Assembly: GCF_963662255.1 (NCBI RefSeq)
Contig: NC_085046.1
Span: 138,957,762 to 139,021,761, forward strand
Source of the DNA: Cinclus cinclus
Taxonomy: Eukaryota > Chordata > Aves > Passeriformes > Cinclidae
DNA length: 64,000 bases
Direction: 5' to 3'
Below the pieces are notes generated by a model that was not told the origin of the DNA, searched no databases, and worked only from the letters and a program-made list of their open reading frames with translations. A program made the translations under genes and the position numbers. Each line of letters begins with the position of its first letter. Within the stretch, counting starts at the first letter, position 1. Shown piece after piece: positions 1-12,925 of the stretch.

Positions 1-3000
1 ATTTATGCCATGCTTTATTGTACAGCAGCAACACAGATGAGGGTACCAGGTATATTCCACATGTACACCAGTTTGCCATGAATTTTGTCCATCCTTCTAA
101 TTTATCTCTCTTTCCCATCACACTCATCCCAGTTGTCTCTCACTGTCTATTCACACTTACCAAGGTGGAGGCCACAGCTCCAGGGATGTACATCCTGCCT
201 TCTGCACAGTGCCAGACCTGCCATGGGACCCTCCTTAGCAAGTGCAGGACAGGGGTTTCTGCTCTCTGGCTGCTGATTCTTTTTTTAATGGAACTTTCAA
301 GAACATATTGTCTTTGAAACTTTTTTTTTAGCACAGGTAAGCAAAACCCATGGGACAGGGAATGGCAGCTGCAGAGCTTGTTGGTGCATGCAGCACCCAG
401 ACACAGCCTGCTGGCAAAGAAGCTTGAGTTCTGAGGGAGCTGGAATTTTTAAAATATGCTTTATGCAACACCTAAATACAATATATACTTAAAATTTTTG
501 TATTAATAGTATAATTTTCAAATAATGTTCATGCCTAAAATTTAAGGGGCCTAAATTTAAAAATTATTTATTTATTCATTCTTATATTCTAGATCCTGAA
601 CTTGGGAGTTTAGTATTTTACAGCACCTTTTATTCTCTGAATATAGAAGCTAGCTGTAGAGTGGAGCAATTCTGAAACCTGACTTGTAAAAACATCACTG
701 TGGTGTCATATATGTGATCCCATGGGGTTGCAGAGGTCTACCTGAACCATGCAAGAATGAAGAATGCAAGATAGTTTACTGTCCTTAGAGTAACATACAG
801 TGCTGTAAAACTGGAATATATTGCCTTGATTTTACAGAAGGACAGATCTGATTTTTTTCAGAGCTGTTATATTTATATGAAACAGTTTTTCAGAGCAGAA
901 TTGCACACAAAAATTGGTATATGAGATGAGCCCCTCTTTAGACAGAAATATTATTGCTCCATTTTTGGAAAGGCTGAATACCTTTAGCCAAGTGAAGAGA
1001 GGGTGTTTTTCTTTGAAAATAAGGGCTTTTGTTAGATGTTCCCATGGCAATACATATGTAAATCATAGTGCAGTATTTGAAATTTAAAAAAAATCTATGC
1101 CACTTAATCCATCTGTTTACAGAACTTCTCAATCTGGAAAATTTAAAGAAATAAAATGACAGGCTTTAGATGACAGCTCCTTGAAATGAAACATTCCCCT
1201 GTGTGGAAGCTACAGGAAGGGCACTTTGAAAACAGGCTGTTGGGCATGGTAACTTCTGGTGGGCTGGTGCAAGAGGCTTTTGTCTGCAAAAAGAGTGCTA
1301 CACCAAAGAAGTGCTAACAAGGAAAGTTGGCTATGATGAAAAGGGCAAGAATTTGAAGAAGAGCCAAGCCTTGGTGTTGCAGTTTGTAGAAAAGCTCTTG
1401 GCAGTAGCAGCAGGGATTTTCCTCCTAAGAAGATGCATCCACTATAATTGTTTTTAGAGTGTCTTTATTTGTAAATTTTGTGATTTTGCACTTGCCTGTT
1501 TTGGAGAGCACTATTTTCCTGTCTTTGCATTATGCTGGACATGCCCTTGAGAGAGGACTGCTGCCTACAATCTCATTGTAGAACCTTGGTTTGTGCATTT
1601 AAAATCCTATCATGTTTCACAGAAAGCAGTAAGCATTGCAGGCTCAGGCTACCTGCTGGACTTACTGGTGGCTTGTTTTCAGTTTGAGCTTGTCTGGGCT
1701 CTTGGCCTGGTCCAGAGTGCTGTGAGATGGGAGTCTGAGTAGAAAACTCAATGAGCTCGGGACAGAGCTGTGACTGCCTGCAGTGGCTGTGGCTGGGACA
1801 CGTGGGCTCTGTCACACACGTGCACCTCAGTGTGGCAGCACTTGCCATCTCCTTATGTGTGACATCCTCTTCTGGGGGAATTTTCAGACAACTTATTTCT
1901 GACAAAATCCCTACTAGCATGATCTGCTGAAGATGTGTGAGAGGCTATAAGCTTTAGGACTTGATACCTCTTCTGAGGCTGGTAAATAGGATTACCACTC
2001 ACAGTCTGAAGTTTCAGGTGTGAAGCTGAGAAAAGAAGTCAATAAATATCTAGTCAATTAGCTTTATTAAAGTATTTTTGGACCTGTTTTGCTGAAGTGT
2101 GCTTGCCTGTGACAGCGTTGTGAGGAGAGTGGTTGCTGTAAGTGCATTAACAAGTGGGAGCTGGAGGCGATGCCTGGCTATGAAAGGAGTCAGTGTTGCA
2201 ATGTGTTCTTCTAAGTTATTTGCAGCCCTGTTTAGTTGTCTGCTGTCGTCAGCAGTGCAGACAGGAACAGCAGGATTTTGAACTTCCCAGGTTGCTTTAA
2301 TATTAGTTATTGACTGGCTGAAAAATCTTGTTCTCTGCAGATGACAGTGCTGCATATTGCAGGATGTCAGTAAAACTAATTTTCTTTTTTTTTTCCAGTG
2401 ATTTATTCTGTAAGTTAATTTCTGTTTTAAACATGCAAGTGTTTTTTTGAAAAGTTACAACTTGACTTCAAACTAGTGACATAAATTATGCATGACACTG
2501 TTATTTAGTGTGACATAACTGCAACAGAGTGTGATGGAACAAGCAGACCTAGCTAAGTATGAGGCTTGTGAGAGAGACAAATTAATCACTCATTTTGCTG
2601 ATCATCTGTTCTTCCTACAGGCTGGAGAAATCAGTGCCCTACTAAAACTGTTAAAAGAAAGCTATCTGATTCCTTAAACTGATTCCTACTTAGCAAATTA
2701 GTACTTATAGCTGTTACACCTAAGGTCCTCAAATCATACAAATTGCTAGTGGCTGTTCAAGCTTTTCAAGCCTAGTTCTTCATTTCAGCAGCAGGGAGTC
2801 AGCAGCAGGGAATTTGAAGGACTGTGTGCTGTCACTGGTACCAAAGCTTTCTGTTTGGAGCTCAGCTTGGGAACTGTAATGTGCAGCCAGGACCCTTTCA
2901 GCATGGTTCTGCTCTCCTGATCTCTAAAAGCTGGCACAGGGAGGAGATCAGCTTTATAAATTTTCTGCCTGTGCATTTGTCTTCTGCATTCACAAATTAT

Positions 3001-4576
3001 TATTTCAGGTCCAGTTTCTCAAATTATTTCACTAGCAGAATAAGAACTAACTCTCGAGTGTATTTGAGTTGCCACTGTGTCAAGAAGCCAGTGGTCACTT
3101 TATCAAGATCATCAAGTCCATTTCATGCAATCAAAGGAACATCTGTACTATCTGATTAGTCCAAAGTATTCAAGTACTGCCACAATAACAACATATTACA
3201 GACTTCTGACATGGAAGACTAAAAGGCACACATTATAAGTGTCCAGTGGAGTGAAAACCAACCCCAAACCATGTGATGTCAGAGGAATTGCTAATGCCTT
3301 ATATTCCTGCAATTGGAAGAAATTTCAACAGTGACGTTCTTGTAAAGTTGAACGTACCTCAAGATGCAGAGAAACACAAAACCCATTTGAAGGTCCTTGC
3401 CAACCCAACCTCAAACATGAGGATTGCATAACTCTTTGGCAAGCAAGATAAGTCAGTCTAAAAATCCTTCAAAAAACCCTTTCCCCTGGAAAAAGTGTCC
3501 CACATCCAATTTCCAGTCTTTTACAAGATAGTGGGAAAGGTAGAGAAGCATGGATATTGTAGGTGAGAAAGTTATTTGTAACTCCTAAAGGCACCCTAAT
3601 AGGAGCTTAAAAACTGGGATTTATATTGTATCAATAAGGCACAAGGTACATGGCTCCATTTACCGCTCCCCATAAAATTTAGGAAAAAGAAGACACCTCA
3701 GTGTTTGATGCTGGGCCTCCAGCCCTTCAAAGTACTCCAAGGATGCTTCAGTGCTAATTGAAGGTATCTGAAGAGTACTTTCATTTTTTCATGGAATTGA
3801 GCTTTAAATGAGAAGATGGAGTAGGCTTGGATAAATATTTATGCTGTGCACTAGCATATGGTGTTTTTGAAGCAGATGCAAATCAGTCTTAGAATTCGTA
3901 TCTTATACCAACATGTTACTAATTGTAGAAAAGCATAAATTACATGAGTTGCCATCTGTTTTCAATTACACCATGAAAACACTGAGGCAGGTTGGGATTT
4001 TCCTTTAGCTCTGTTATCAGCTCGCTGCCGAATTCGATAATTACATTAGAGTGAGTTGGGAATGGATGTATTTGGTAATGTAAGCACTCAGAAAAAGTTG
4101 CTGACAAACTGCTTTCATAGCTTGTCCATAAATAGAGAAGCAGCAGAGCTAAACATGCATAGTACTTCCCACAGTGAATGCTACTGCTGTAGGGTTGAAT
4201 ATAAATGTATATGTAAGTTTCAAACACTTCTCTGTAAGTGCTTCACTCTCTGATAGTTTTTAATTATAAACTATAATATAAAGGTCCATTCTCCTCCACA
4301 GAAATGTGGAAATTGTGTTCAAGCATCTATGACTTTAGAAAAGTCTAATTTAAAGAACATCTAATTTTTTTACCATAAAATCAGCCTGGTTTTGCAAAAG
4401 CAAAGAAAATTCAAAGATTTTTTTCACTCTGTCTTTCACTTTACGCAGCAGTAACCAGGACCTCAGATTTTATCTGCTATTGTCCATCACTGACATTGGA
4501 GAGTGAACTGAGTAGGGCAGCATTAGCCTCAAACATCATTGAGATAAGTGGCTTGAGAAGAGTGGTTGTTACATTA

Positions 4577-5320
4577 CAGAATCAAAGAATGGGTCATGTT
4601 GGAAGGGATCACAGGGTGTCATCTGGTCCAACCTCCCAGCTCAAGTGGGGTCATCCTAGAGCACACTGCACAGAACCAGGCCCATCCCATAGGGGGGTTC
4701 CACAACCTCCCTGGTCAATCTGTTCCACTGCATGATCACCGTACAGTAAAGGAGTTCAAGTGGGCTTCAACTGTGCTTCAGTTTTTGCATGTTGCCTCTT
4801 GTCCTACTTCTTGGAACCACTGACAAGAGCCTGGCCCATCCTCTTGGTACCCTCTGTTCAGACAGACATTAATGAGGTTCTCTTTCAGTCATCTCTTCTT
4901 GAGGCTTAACAGGCCCAGCTTCCTCAGCCTTTCATTGTAAGAGAGATTCTCCAGACCCTTGACTGACCTTGTAGGCCTCCACTAGACTCACTCAATTTTT
5001 CCCATGTCTCTCTTGTACTGAGGAGCCCAGGTCTGGACACAGCACTCCAGATGTGCCTCACTAGAGCAGAGTAGGGAGGCAGGATAACCTCCCTTGACCT
5101 ACTGACAATGCTTTTCCTATGCACCCCAGGATACCATTGTCCTTCTTGGCCACAAGGGTACTGCTGGCTCATAGATAGTTCATTGTCCATCAGGACCCCC
5201 AGGTCCTTCCCTGCAGAGCTGTTTTCCAGAGGGTTGATCACCACCCTGTACTGGTGTATGGGGTTGTTCCTCCTCAGGTGCAGGATCAGGACATTAGGAC
5301 ATGTTAAGAACATAGCAATG
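4577..5320 (-). mobile_element. CR1 LINE fragment (5'-truncated, 3' end retained)
   Basis: The + strand opens with the reverse complement of a CR1 3' end (CAGAATCAAAGAATGG, then a GGTTGGAAGGGA-like stretch), so the element is on the minus strand. Translating the minus strand across about 5340-4930 gives a decayed piece of the C-terminal part of the CR1 reverse transcriptase ORF, including a KDLGVLMDNELSMSQQ-type motif and an SREVILPPYSALVRHIWS-type motif. The frame is only partly open and the element is long dead. It sits within the DEPTOR intron. The outer (5') limit near 5320 is approximate. Confidence 0.9.
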
Positions 5321-8300
5321 GTGAACATAATGTTGAACAGTTTGGATGACTTTTTCATTATTACTTATTTAATCCTTAGTGGGAATCTTTCTAAAAGACT
5401 CAGAAGAAAGAATTAGTAAGGCTGTGCTAATCAATACCATAATGATTCAACAGAAGTTGGAAGAGATCAAATACTTGTGAATGTGAAAATACTCAGCTCT
5501 GCCATCAACGCGAAAAATGAATTCTTGGCTGGTTGTGCTTGACAACTTTTTAACATGTATAGCACTCACCATGCTTTCCTGATCAGTGAATGAATCTGTG
5601 CCTGGGTGTTCCTGCACTGTGTCTGCCTTCTCTTCTTTGTCTGTGGTCATCATTTGCTCAAGCAGTTTGCTGGTGAGCTGTGGTGATGCTTCCCTAACTG
5701 TCCCAAGGTTTCCACTTTCCCTGTGTGTATTCAATTTAACACAATGAGTAGTTCCCAATTTTTAGAGTGAATCTTTTCACCACTTCTACAGAGGTTGGAC
5801 CAACCCTAAAACCACATTACTCTTACTATACTAGGATTAATGCCATGAAAATTATCACAGTAACATGGTTCTGTGATGACTGAGCAGAAAACTGTCTTGC
5901 ACCCATCTCCTCTTGTCTGGGAGTTTTGAGAATTCAGTCTTCTCACCAAAATAGAGGCTTCTCTAACTGAGGAAGAATGTGGTTTTGAAAGCTGCATTGT
6001 GTGTCACTGCCAGAACTTTGTTTAGTTGCCAGAAGGAGACAAGGTTTGGCAAATTTCTCCTTTGCTTTCATTACAGGCTACTACAAGTGCAACAACAGAG
6101 TCTTTATGTCCTTGACCATCCTTTGCATTAGCACAGTGTCTTTAGGTTGATTGAAATAATGGAAGTTTTTTCCTCAGTGTTGGGAATCCCAGTGCAGGAT
6201 TGGATATCTCTCTTCTGCCCCTTTACTGCACAAAGCTATTCTGTCCATTTTATTTCTCCTCTATGTTGGAAGCCCTGTCATTGTTGAACCTCTGTGTCAG
6301 GAGACTCTTAGAGACACTGTTCCACTGGGCTGCGGGCGAACCTGTCCCATGGTGGCCACAAGGAAGTCACAGTTTAGATTTGGATTCTCCTCTTTTTCCT
6401 GTCACAAGCCCTTTTGCAATACTGACTATTTCCCACCAGAATTCTTGTTAAGTGATTTGGGTTTAAATAGAGATGAAAAATGCCAGAAAATCTGACATAT
6501 TCTCAAACATCACCAAAACATTTGATGAGTAGATCCATTTTGGCACCTGTGCAGGTAAGTTTGCTTAAATTTCTTTGTTTCCTTGTGGTAGCTGTGGTTC
6601 ACAACGTAAGGTCCAGGTTTTTCAGTCTCAGAGCAGAGAATTTGCAGACCAGTCCCAGTGACTCCCATGAGCAATGTTACAGCTCCCCAGATTTCAAACC
6701 TCAGTTTATACAGCTCTTCTCTTTCTAAGCCACCCTTCTCCCCCTGCTGAAATTTGTGTTTGTATTAACTCCAGATACTTTCTTTGTGACACTACACCCT
6801 GCCACCCCTGCCCAGGTTGTAACTACTCTGGAGACTGACACTATCAATTTCCAATGCTACAATCTGCCAGTCTCTGCTGATCTTTACAAAAATTCTCCTG
6901 TTTTTCTCCATTTTTCACTAATAAATCATTAGACTCTTAATTGTGAATTTTTAGTTCTTTTAAAGCCATAAAAAAGCTCCTTTTATCTTCTGACATGTCA
7001 GAATTTCATCCTACATTCCTACATTTTTTGGTGGATCTGCATTTTTTCTGCTAGTTTCCTTGGCTTGCCTTGCTTCTTTGCCCACGGAGCTGTATAAGTT
7101 TGTTTTGAACAAGCTTTTTCTGAGGCTGCAGAACTTCTGAAGCTGTTTTGGAAGGTTAAGTAAAGCCCAGCCTTGTGCATAGGGCTCAGAGGGCACAGCC
7201 ACCACTAGGTAGGTGGGTCTGGAACTGTGCTTGCTTCAGTAGATCATGAGCCTCTGTTCTTCTGAACCAGTGGATGTAAAATTGACTAAAAAATCAGCCA
7301 CCATTATCTTGTACTAGAGACCAGGTTCGTGCTGTGACTGTGTGGAACTGTTCTATCATAAAGAAATCAAAACTTGACATGTGAGAAGTCACATGCTGAG
7401 TTATGAGGGGAAAGTCCCCCTCCCATGCAGTTAGGAACATTGACGCAAACGTCACGCCGGCAAGATGTGAACTGCAAACTGCACACACAAAAGGAAACAG
7501 AGAAAAAAATCTTTTTATGATTGTCAGACCTGGTTTTGAGCAACAAGATCCATGTTACTCACTACAGAGAAAGGAATTAAGACAGTGGGAATTCCTAGGT
7601 GAAATATAAAAATAGTGAACTCAATTTTTGAGCCTTTAACATCTTCCACCTGCCGAACTTAGAGAACACAGGTTTAACAAGGTTTTACTTGCTTGTTCCA
7701 GACCCAAATTTTGGCCTGCAGAGCAGTATTAAGTTTCCATTGCCTCTGTGTGATTTTTTCCTAAAGACTTTTTTAACAGAGAGAGTTTTACTGGGCAGTA
7801 AAATAACTTTTTTTCTCTTTACAACAACTGAAACCTTATGTGAGTACACCAAGTTTCCTAATATCACAGGGCTCTTTTTTTTCTGCATTCACAGCAGTGT
7901 AGTTGAAATTAGAATTGAACTTGTTTGTAGGCCAGTCACCTAAAATGCTGTTGGGCAACAAGTGACCTGATGTACTTACATCTATACATTAACTCCTTCT
8001 CATCAATAGGAAATAGAAATACAAGAAAAAAAAATTCTGCAGCTAAATTATTGGATATCAGTGAATTTTCTAAATTTAGTCACATTATTTTAATAAATGA
8101 TAGCTTTAAAAATTCAAGTAACCAGTGTTTTATGACAGGATAACCCAGATATCTGAACACCTTGTCTTTATGAAAGTGTTTTCTTGTTTTCTGGAGTCTT
8201 ACAGCTGTAACCATTTAGAAAGAGAGACAGCAGCACTGTAAAACAGGGCTGTGTTTTTGTATTTTGATACAACTTCCAAGTTCCTGTGTGGTCTGTAGGC

Positions 8301-10177
8301 CATTGAATGGCGAGATCTAGTGCCTGATAGAACAGCTGGAATCTCACCCATGCTTGAGCTGTCACAGGCTATTGCAGGTCACTCCAAGGTAGTCCAGGCT
8401 CTCTAAAGAGAGTACTGTCATCTGAAAAACTGTTCTGCAGAATGCCTGAAATCTTGAAAAGGTTATCCTAAGTGTCTGTAAAAAAGACAGAATTAGAGGC
8501 CACTACAGCAAAAAGCTGTAATTTGGAACTACTTTTGCTCTCAACTGAGGATGAAAAGCATTTTGTATTACTTGGTTTAGTTGCAATGTTCATTTCAGTT
8601 GATGTCTTGGAGAGTTCCTCAGATGCTGTTGGTTTTACAAGTCCGTGGCTATCTCAGCTCTCTGCCCTGAGCGCTCCAAGGGTGCTGCTGCTCCCCAGCT
8701 GCTGCTCTACAGACTCCTGCCTGCACTTCTCCATCTCTTTGTCTCTTTCCTTGTTGCTGCTCAAGATACAAAGCGGCTTCCTTTCATGGTATAAGCGAAT
8801 GATTTACAAAGCATGTTGCATTAAAGCCAAGGCTCTGTTTAGCTAGCCAAACACATGGAAAAACAATTGCACTTTTGTCTGTGCAAACAGAGAGCAGCTG
8901 TTTGTCTCAAACAGTGCAGACTGTTCCTGCTCGTGACACGCTGGATGTGGAGGGTGATGAGGGTTCCTTGCCCAAGTCTGTCTGCCCTGTAATTCCCTTG
9001 CTCACACTTAGTGACTGTTTTTAATCAATATAAGACTTAAATGAACTACAGTTCGGCATAATTATAATTTGACCATGTAAGTAAACTGATACGTAGTTTT
9101 AAAGTTCTTTATTCATTATGTACAGTTTGGTTTTGGCAAATATAGTTTAGTCACAGATATGCTAGGAAAAAAAGACACTGAAAGGTCAAACCAAGCATTA
9201 AAAGACATTATTTCTAAGCTTAGACTCTGTGTTCTTTTGACACTGATGCAGTGTTTTCCTTAGAACCACCTTTAGCCATTTGAGTTATTTAACATTTTTC
9301 AGAACTGTTCTGTGGTAGGTATCAAATTGCTCTATACAATAAAAATGTTTATAAAGTTAGATATGCAGTCACTGGTTTGCTTTCCTGATGTGGCCCAGCC
9401 TGGCTCAGCTTTACCTGTGGGTATTTCTCACATTAAGTCAGTGATTTTACACACCGATTCCCAATTAGAGCCATGGAAAGCACTGACCTATATTCCCCTA
9501 CTCCATATTTATGGATGGTTTGTGTTTCAGGGTGTTAGGGCTCTTATGTAATTACTCTCCAGATATGTACAGATAGTGTTAATTTACCTTTGTGAATAAT
9601 TCCACAAGAATTATGAACTTATATTTTAATTCTGTAAATGGAGTTAATTTTCTCTGCTGTGAGTTGTACCATGCTCTGCTGGTACCCAGTTTCTAGCCCC
9701 CTGGTGGAACAGTGGGCCAGTTTCACACTGATGTAAAGAATAAAGACATTAATATAATAAATACATAATAAACACATTTCTCAAGACACAAAAATCTTTT
9801 TTATACAAAGTCTGGATACTTGCCTACTCCCACACCACCCACTCAACATCCAATTGCACTTTCACTAGAGATATTTACAGAACTGAACACACATCTGCAA
9901 TTTATTCTGTTCCATCCATCAACCTCAGTTATGGAGGAAAAGCCATGGTATGATTTTTTAACCTTCCAACAACATGCAGTTGGTTGTGAATTGTGAGGTT
10001 CCAGTTTTACTTTACTAATCCTATCAAGATTGCATGAACTCTTAAAAAAAAAAAAAACCACAAAAAACAAAAACCCCAAAGATAAAAATCTAACTGGAAA
10101 CATAACTTTCAGGACCTCTGATTTTCATCTCTTTTCCTCATTCCATTGTGACAGTATAAATCTTAGCAGAGTGAGAA

Positions 10178-10223
10178 CAAAAAATTCAGTGCTGCCTGTG
10201 CAAAAAATTCAGTGCTGCCTGTG
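10178..10223. repeat. Perfect 23-bp tandem duplication
   Basis: Two identical 23-base units, each beginning CAAAAAATTCAGTGC, lie back to back at 10178-10200 and 10201-10223. Because there are no mismatches, the duplication looks recent or polymorphic. It lies in the DEPTOR intron and has no obvious function. Confidence 0.9.
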
Positions 10224-12821
10224 CTTGCTTTTATGTAGAAGTTAGTCTTAGGCCTTAGGCTCTTCTGTGGTAGCACATTGAGCATCTCTGTAGCCTGGGC
10301 TCTTGGCTGAGCATGGGGATTCCTTTGCTTTATGGCTATGGGTGACCTATTAAAATAGAGAAATCCTGTATCAGCATAAATGCAGGCTGCATGTGTAAGT
10401 GTGTAAAAGAAGCTGAGCTCTGTGTTCTCTCTCCTCCACTGTTGTTCTCCTGCCTCGGATTTCTCTGAACTTGTTCTTGGTACCATAACATCCATCTTGC
10501 CATTGATTTCACTGTAACTTTTAAGTTATCTGAAAAATTAAGGCTGCAGTTTACTGGTCTAAGTGTATGCTCTGCCAGGAAGGTTGATCCTATCTTCACC
10601 TTCTTTTCATCTCCCTCTTTCCCTTTGCCTCCAAACAGATATGTATCTATTGCCTCCTTCCTCCATCCATGTCAGGCACATCAAGGAACTTACTTTGCCT
10701 GGAGACAAGTCCTTTCATTTATTTATTTTTGCTGGCATGGGATGAAAAGGATGAAAAGGGAGCGGTGCCTGGCTTTGGTGTGCTGCTCCTGGAGCTAGCA
10801 CAAAGGGACAGGAGCACCTCTTGGGACTGCAGGCACCAAGTCCTGCTATGAACCTTCCTCCCCTTTGAAAGGGGTTTTATATCTGGATCTACAGACTCCT
10901 TGGCAATTCAGGTTGAGTGTATCCCTTTCTGTGAGCAGGAAGAGTTGTGAGGTCCCTAATCACATTACTGATCCAATTTTTAATAAGCAAACACTTTTTC
11001 CCATATTACTTTTAAAAGTAAAACTATCTTTTTACACCCTAAAGAGAGGGCAACCTCATTGTCACTACGGATGTTGTCACTAAGGGTTTTTGTATACAAA
11101 CCCATGATGTGGTATGTGAGGTAGGAGGTGATGTGGTAATTGGGAAGATTTATTCAAGAGATCTAACAACAGGCAAGGCAAACTCATGTGGTTATCCACT
11201 TGTAAACAGTCGGTAACAGTAATGTTACCACTGGTAAGTAGTTGGAAACAGCAATGAAAAGTACAAACAATGTAGGGTTTTGTTGTTCCTTTGTGACAAA
11301 ATAACAGCCTTAAGTGGAAGTGTTTACTTTCACTCATTTCTCAACTCTTTCAAATTTCATATTTACATTAGACTTTAAAAAATGACACTTTGATTTCCAT
11401 CTGTTTGCTTGGAGGGCAGTGGTGCTTGAGAGGCAGGAGTGGGAGGAATGGTTCCCAGCATCTGCAGAGGAGCAAGGGGTATGCAAGGGGAAAAGAATCC
11501 CATTGGAAAGATACTTCTTCTTTTGAAATGTTGGAAGCTTGGATGTCCCCTTCTTCATCTTCTTTCACAGCTGGAAAGCTGTGTTTCAGATGTTATGTTC
11601 TTGTAGCACCTAGGCCTTGCCCAAATTTTGCTGAAATCTGTCAGCAAGACAAGAAAAGCCAAAGCAGCTGTAGTGACTCTTGAAACGAGCAATGGTAAAG
11701 GCTGTATTTTCTTCTTTTTTTGCTTTGCTTTTTCTTTCTCAGTTTCAGTTTAGTAACCTTCCCAGGTGAGAGCTGTGGCCATATGACAGGAAATAACCAG
11801 TAAGTTCTCAATTTTGGAGCTGGACCAGGGCTTTCAAAAGTGTCTGAAGTGTGAAAAGCTTGATTTGTTTGGTATCCTGCTGATGACATCTCCAGGGCAC
11901 TGACAATTGCAAAATGTTAACCCTTCAGCCCTGATTTCATGGGTGCCCATAAGGAAGGGTTCTTACAGACAGCATGCCCTAATATCTAACAGAAATCAGG
12001 ATCTTGTGGGTCTTTCATGCACATAGAAAGCAGATGGGTTTGCTGACCACATGTGGAGGACTTTACCGTAAGGAAACAATTATAAGTTTGAGCTACTCAA
12101 ACCTCCCAGCTGATCCTTGTTCCTGCCAGATTAGTAGGACATGAAAAAAGCATTTATTTATAATTACTGAGGGTATCTGTATAACAGAATTGTAAGCAGG
12201 CCGTCTCTGTAGTGGATTTAATTTCATTTTTCATTAACAAGAAGAAAAGCAAAAATATTACCATTGGGATGTACTTTTCTTTTTGAAATAGTTATATTGT
12301 CAATTCTGGTATGAATTCTACTCTATAAAATGTTCAAAATACAATTTTGTTTGAACACAGTCTCCAGCATTTTTTAGTATTTTCCTTCATACAGTTGCCC
12401 TGTGTACAATAATATTCACACCTTCAGTGGAAATTAATTGGTGGCAGTGTTTTCAATATCTCTTTATGTTGTTAATTGGTGATGCCAGAGGTGCTATCAG
12501 TAGCAAATAGCCCATCAAACCTTTTTGTTTGGTTGACCTTGTTGCTGCTGTTGAAGGAGAAAACTTGAGGGTACTGGCATAGACTTTGTGCTTTGCAGTT
12601 TTAGACCCTGAATATTCCCATTGCTGCCTAGATAATGGGGTAAAGTATCAGTACTTCTGAAAAATAGTATTTTTGCCACTATCTTTACTGTGTCATTGGA
12701 TAATCTAGCTTTGAATTTGAGAATTTCAAGCCTACATGGTATTTGGTAACACTGATTGCTTTGATACCTATTTGATCTACAATTTTAGTAGCATTTGTAC
12801 TTTCTTTAAGAGTAGTTAGCA

Positions 12822-12925
12822 AACAAACAAAACACCAAAAAAAACCACTAAAACCCCACAGTCAATCACACAAACAAAATTAAAAAAAACAAACAAACTA
12901 AAAAAATCCCCAAAAACCAAAAAAA
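12822..12925. repeat. A/C-rich low-complexity stretch
   Basis: About 100 bases consist almost wholly of A with scattered C (runs such as CAAACAAACAAA and AAAAAAACC). This is simple low-complexity sequence in the DEPTOR intron. It could be the decayed tail of a retroposed element, but no body is recognisable upstream. Confidence 0.7.

Noticed and set aside
5447..5758. 103-codon open frame on the minus strand
   Set aside because: No recognised domain, no supporting splice structure or CpG island, and it lies within the DEPTOR intron. It is compatible with a chance frame.
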